NCBI GenBank assembly: GCA_946042585.1
Contig: CAMGDO010000074.1
Location: 1 to 5,577 of the forward strand
DNA: 5,577 bases
Origin: an uncultured Clostridia bacterium
Lineage (GTDB): Bacteria > Bacillota > Clostridia > Christensenellales > Aristaeellaceae
Direction of reading: 5' to 3'
Below the pieces are notes generated by a model that was given only the letters and a program-made list of their open reading frames with translations, ran no database searches and was not told the origin of the DNA. Made by a program: the position numbers and the translations under genes. Below are positions 5,170 through 5,577 of this stretch, in pieces; positions within the stretch are counted from its first letter, which is position 1, and the number at the start of each line of letters is the position of its first letter.

Positions 5170-5545
5170 ATAGCTGCCGAACTGATGATCAACGAAGAAA
5201 TCCGTGACCGTGAGGTGCGTCTGATTGGCGCTGACGGCGCTCAGCTGGGCGTCATGCCCACGCCGCGCGCGCTGGAGCTGGCAGAGGAAGCACAGCTTGA
5301 CCTGGTCAAGATCGTGCCCAATGCGCAGCCGCCGGTCTGCAAGCTGATGGATTATGACAAGCATCGCTATGAGCAGGCCAAGCGCGAACGCGAAATGCGC
5401 AAGAACCAGAAAGTGATTTCCGTCAAGGAAGTGCAGCTTTCTGCCACGATCGAGGAAAACGATGTGCAGACCAAAGCCAAGAACGCCGTGAAGTTCCTTC
5501 AGGGCGGCGACAAGGTGAAGGTGTCCATCCGTTTCCGTGGCAGGC
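5170..5545 (+). CDS. infC: Translation initiation factor IF3, 5' part only
   Basis: The first 125 codons of IF3, about three quarters of the usual 165-180 residues; the gene is cut by the end of genuine sequence. IF3 binds the 30S subunit, keeps it apart from 50S and checks the start codon and initiator tRNA. Seen: [20 protein letters not shown] (8-27), the NPPVC-like [13 protein letters not shown] (50-62), the basic linker helix [14 protein letters not shown] (68-81), then the start of the C-terminal domain, [17 protein letters not shown] (86-102), ending at [10 protein letters not shown] (116-125). MDYDK has Asp where most IF3 proteins have Gly. The start is placed at ATA 5170, 9 bases after GGAGG (5156-5160); ATC at 5164 is the alternative, while the first in-frame ATG (5185) is 24 bases away, too far. 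Non-AUG starts are a known trait of infC and make IF3 self-limiting. rpmI and rplT would be expected downstream. Confidence 0.93.
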
Positions 5546-5577
5546 CTGTCTCTTATACACATCTCCGAGCCCACGAG
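5546..5577. other. Illumina Nextera adapter (non-biological)
   Basis: CTGTCTCTTATACACATCT (5546-5564) is the reverse complement of the Tn5 mosaic end used in Nextera libraries, and CCGAGCCCACGAG (5565-5577) is the adjoining Read 2 adapter. The 32 bases lack only the last two bases of the 34-base oligonucleotide. If read through in the infC frame from 5545 they give [11 protein letters not shown]. On the minus strand they give [10 protein letters not shown]. Both peptides are artefacts. Genuine sequence ends at or about 5545. Confidence 0.98.

Noticed and set aside
4287..5192. Minus-strand open frame of 301 codons across the PII gene, the infC promoter and its leader
   Set aside because: It runs through a consensus promoter and an attenuator on the other strand, shows no domain, and lacks a convincing ribosome binding site.
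5151..5207. Short upstream frame beginning ATGATG just before infC, 18 codons
   Set aside because: It has no ribosome binding site of its own, contains the infC Shine-Dalgarno sequence, and is out of frame with IF3; a regulatory leader peptide is possible but unsupported.

Overview
The window looks like chromosomal DNA from a moderately GC-rich member of the Bacillota, most likely class Clostridia. Four lines of evidence point there: sigma-A-type promoters with extended -10 boxes, strong AGGAGG-type ribosome binding sites, a PrsA/PpiC-like secreted foldase, and an infC gene behind a leader that resembles the Firmicutes ribosomal-protein L20 leader. The genus cannot be named from the sequence. 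The last 32 bases are not biological: they match the Illumina Nextera Read 2 adapter, so the window ends at the end of an untrimmed draft contig or read.

Layout. (1) 9-569, minus strand: a complete FMN nitroreductase-family gene, transcribed divergently from (2) tadA (645-1085, plus), the tRNA adenosine deaminase that makes inosine at the wobble position. Their promoters overlap in a gap of about 75 bp. (3) 1263-2585, plus: a secreted parvulin-type peptidyl-prolyl isomerase with its own promoter and a strong intrinsic terminator (2600-2635). (4) 2750-4273 and 4276-4959, plus: a two-gene operon. The first gene is a polytopic membrane protein made of two tandem DUF1538 units. The second, only 2 bases downstream, encodes a protein made of two tandem PII-like domains. 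(5) 4978-5545, plus: a near-consensus promoter, a 5' leader with mutually exclusive antiterminator and terminator structures, and the first 125 codons of infC (translation initiation factor IF3), which appears to start at a non-AUG codon. (6) 5546-5577: sequencing adapter.

How the genes relate. tadA and infC are translation housekeeping genes, and the foldase serves protein export. The DUF1538/PII pair is the least characterised part. By analogy with AmtB-GlnK and SbtA-SbtB, a membrane transporter next to a PII-family protein suggests transport gated by a soluble nucleotide or metabolite sensor, but substrate and ligand cannot be read from the sequence. Both partners are internally duplicated. 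The linker between the two PII domains carries an in-frame ribosome binding site and TTG codon that could yield the second domain alone. No intrinsic terminator is visible between the PII gene and the infC promoter, so some read-through into the IF3 operon is possible.
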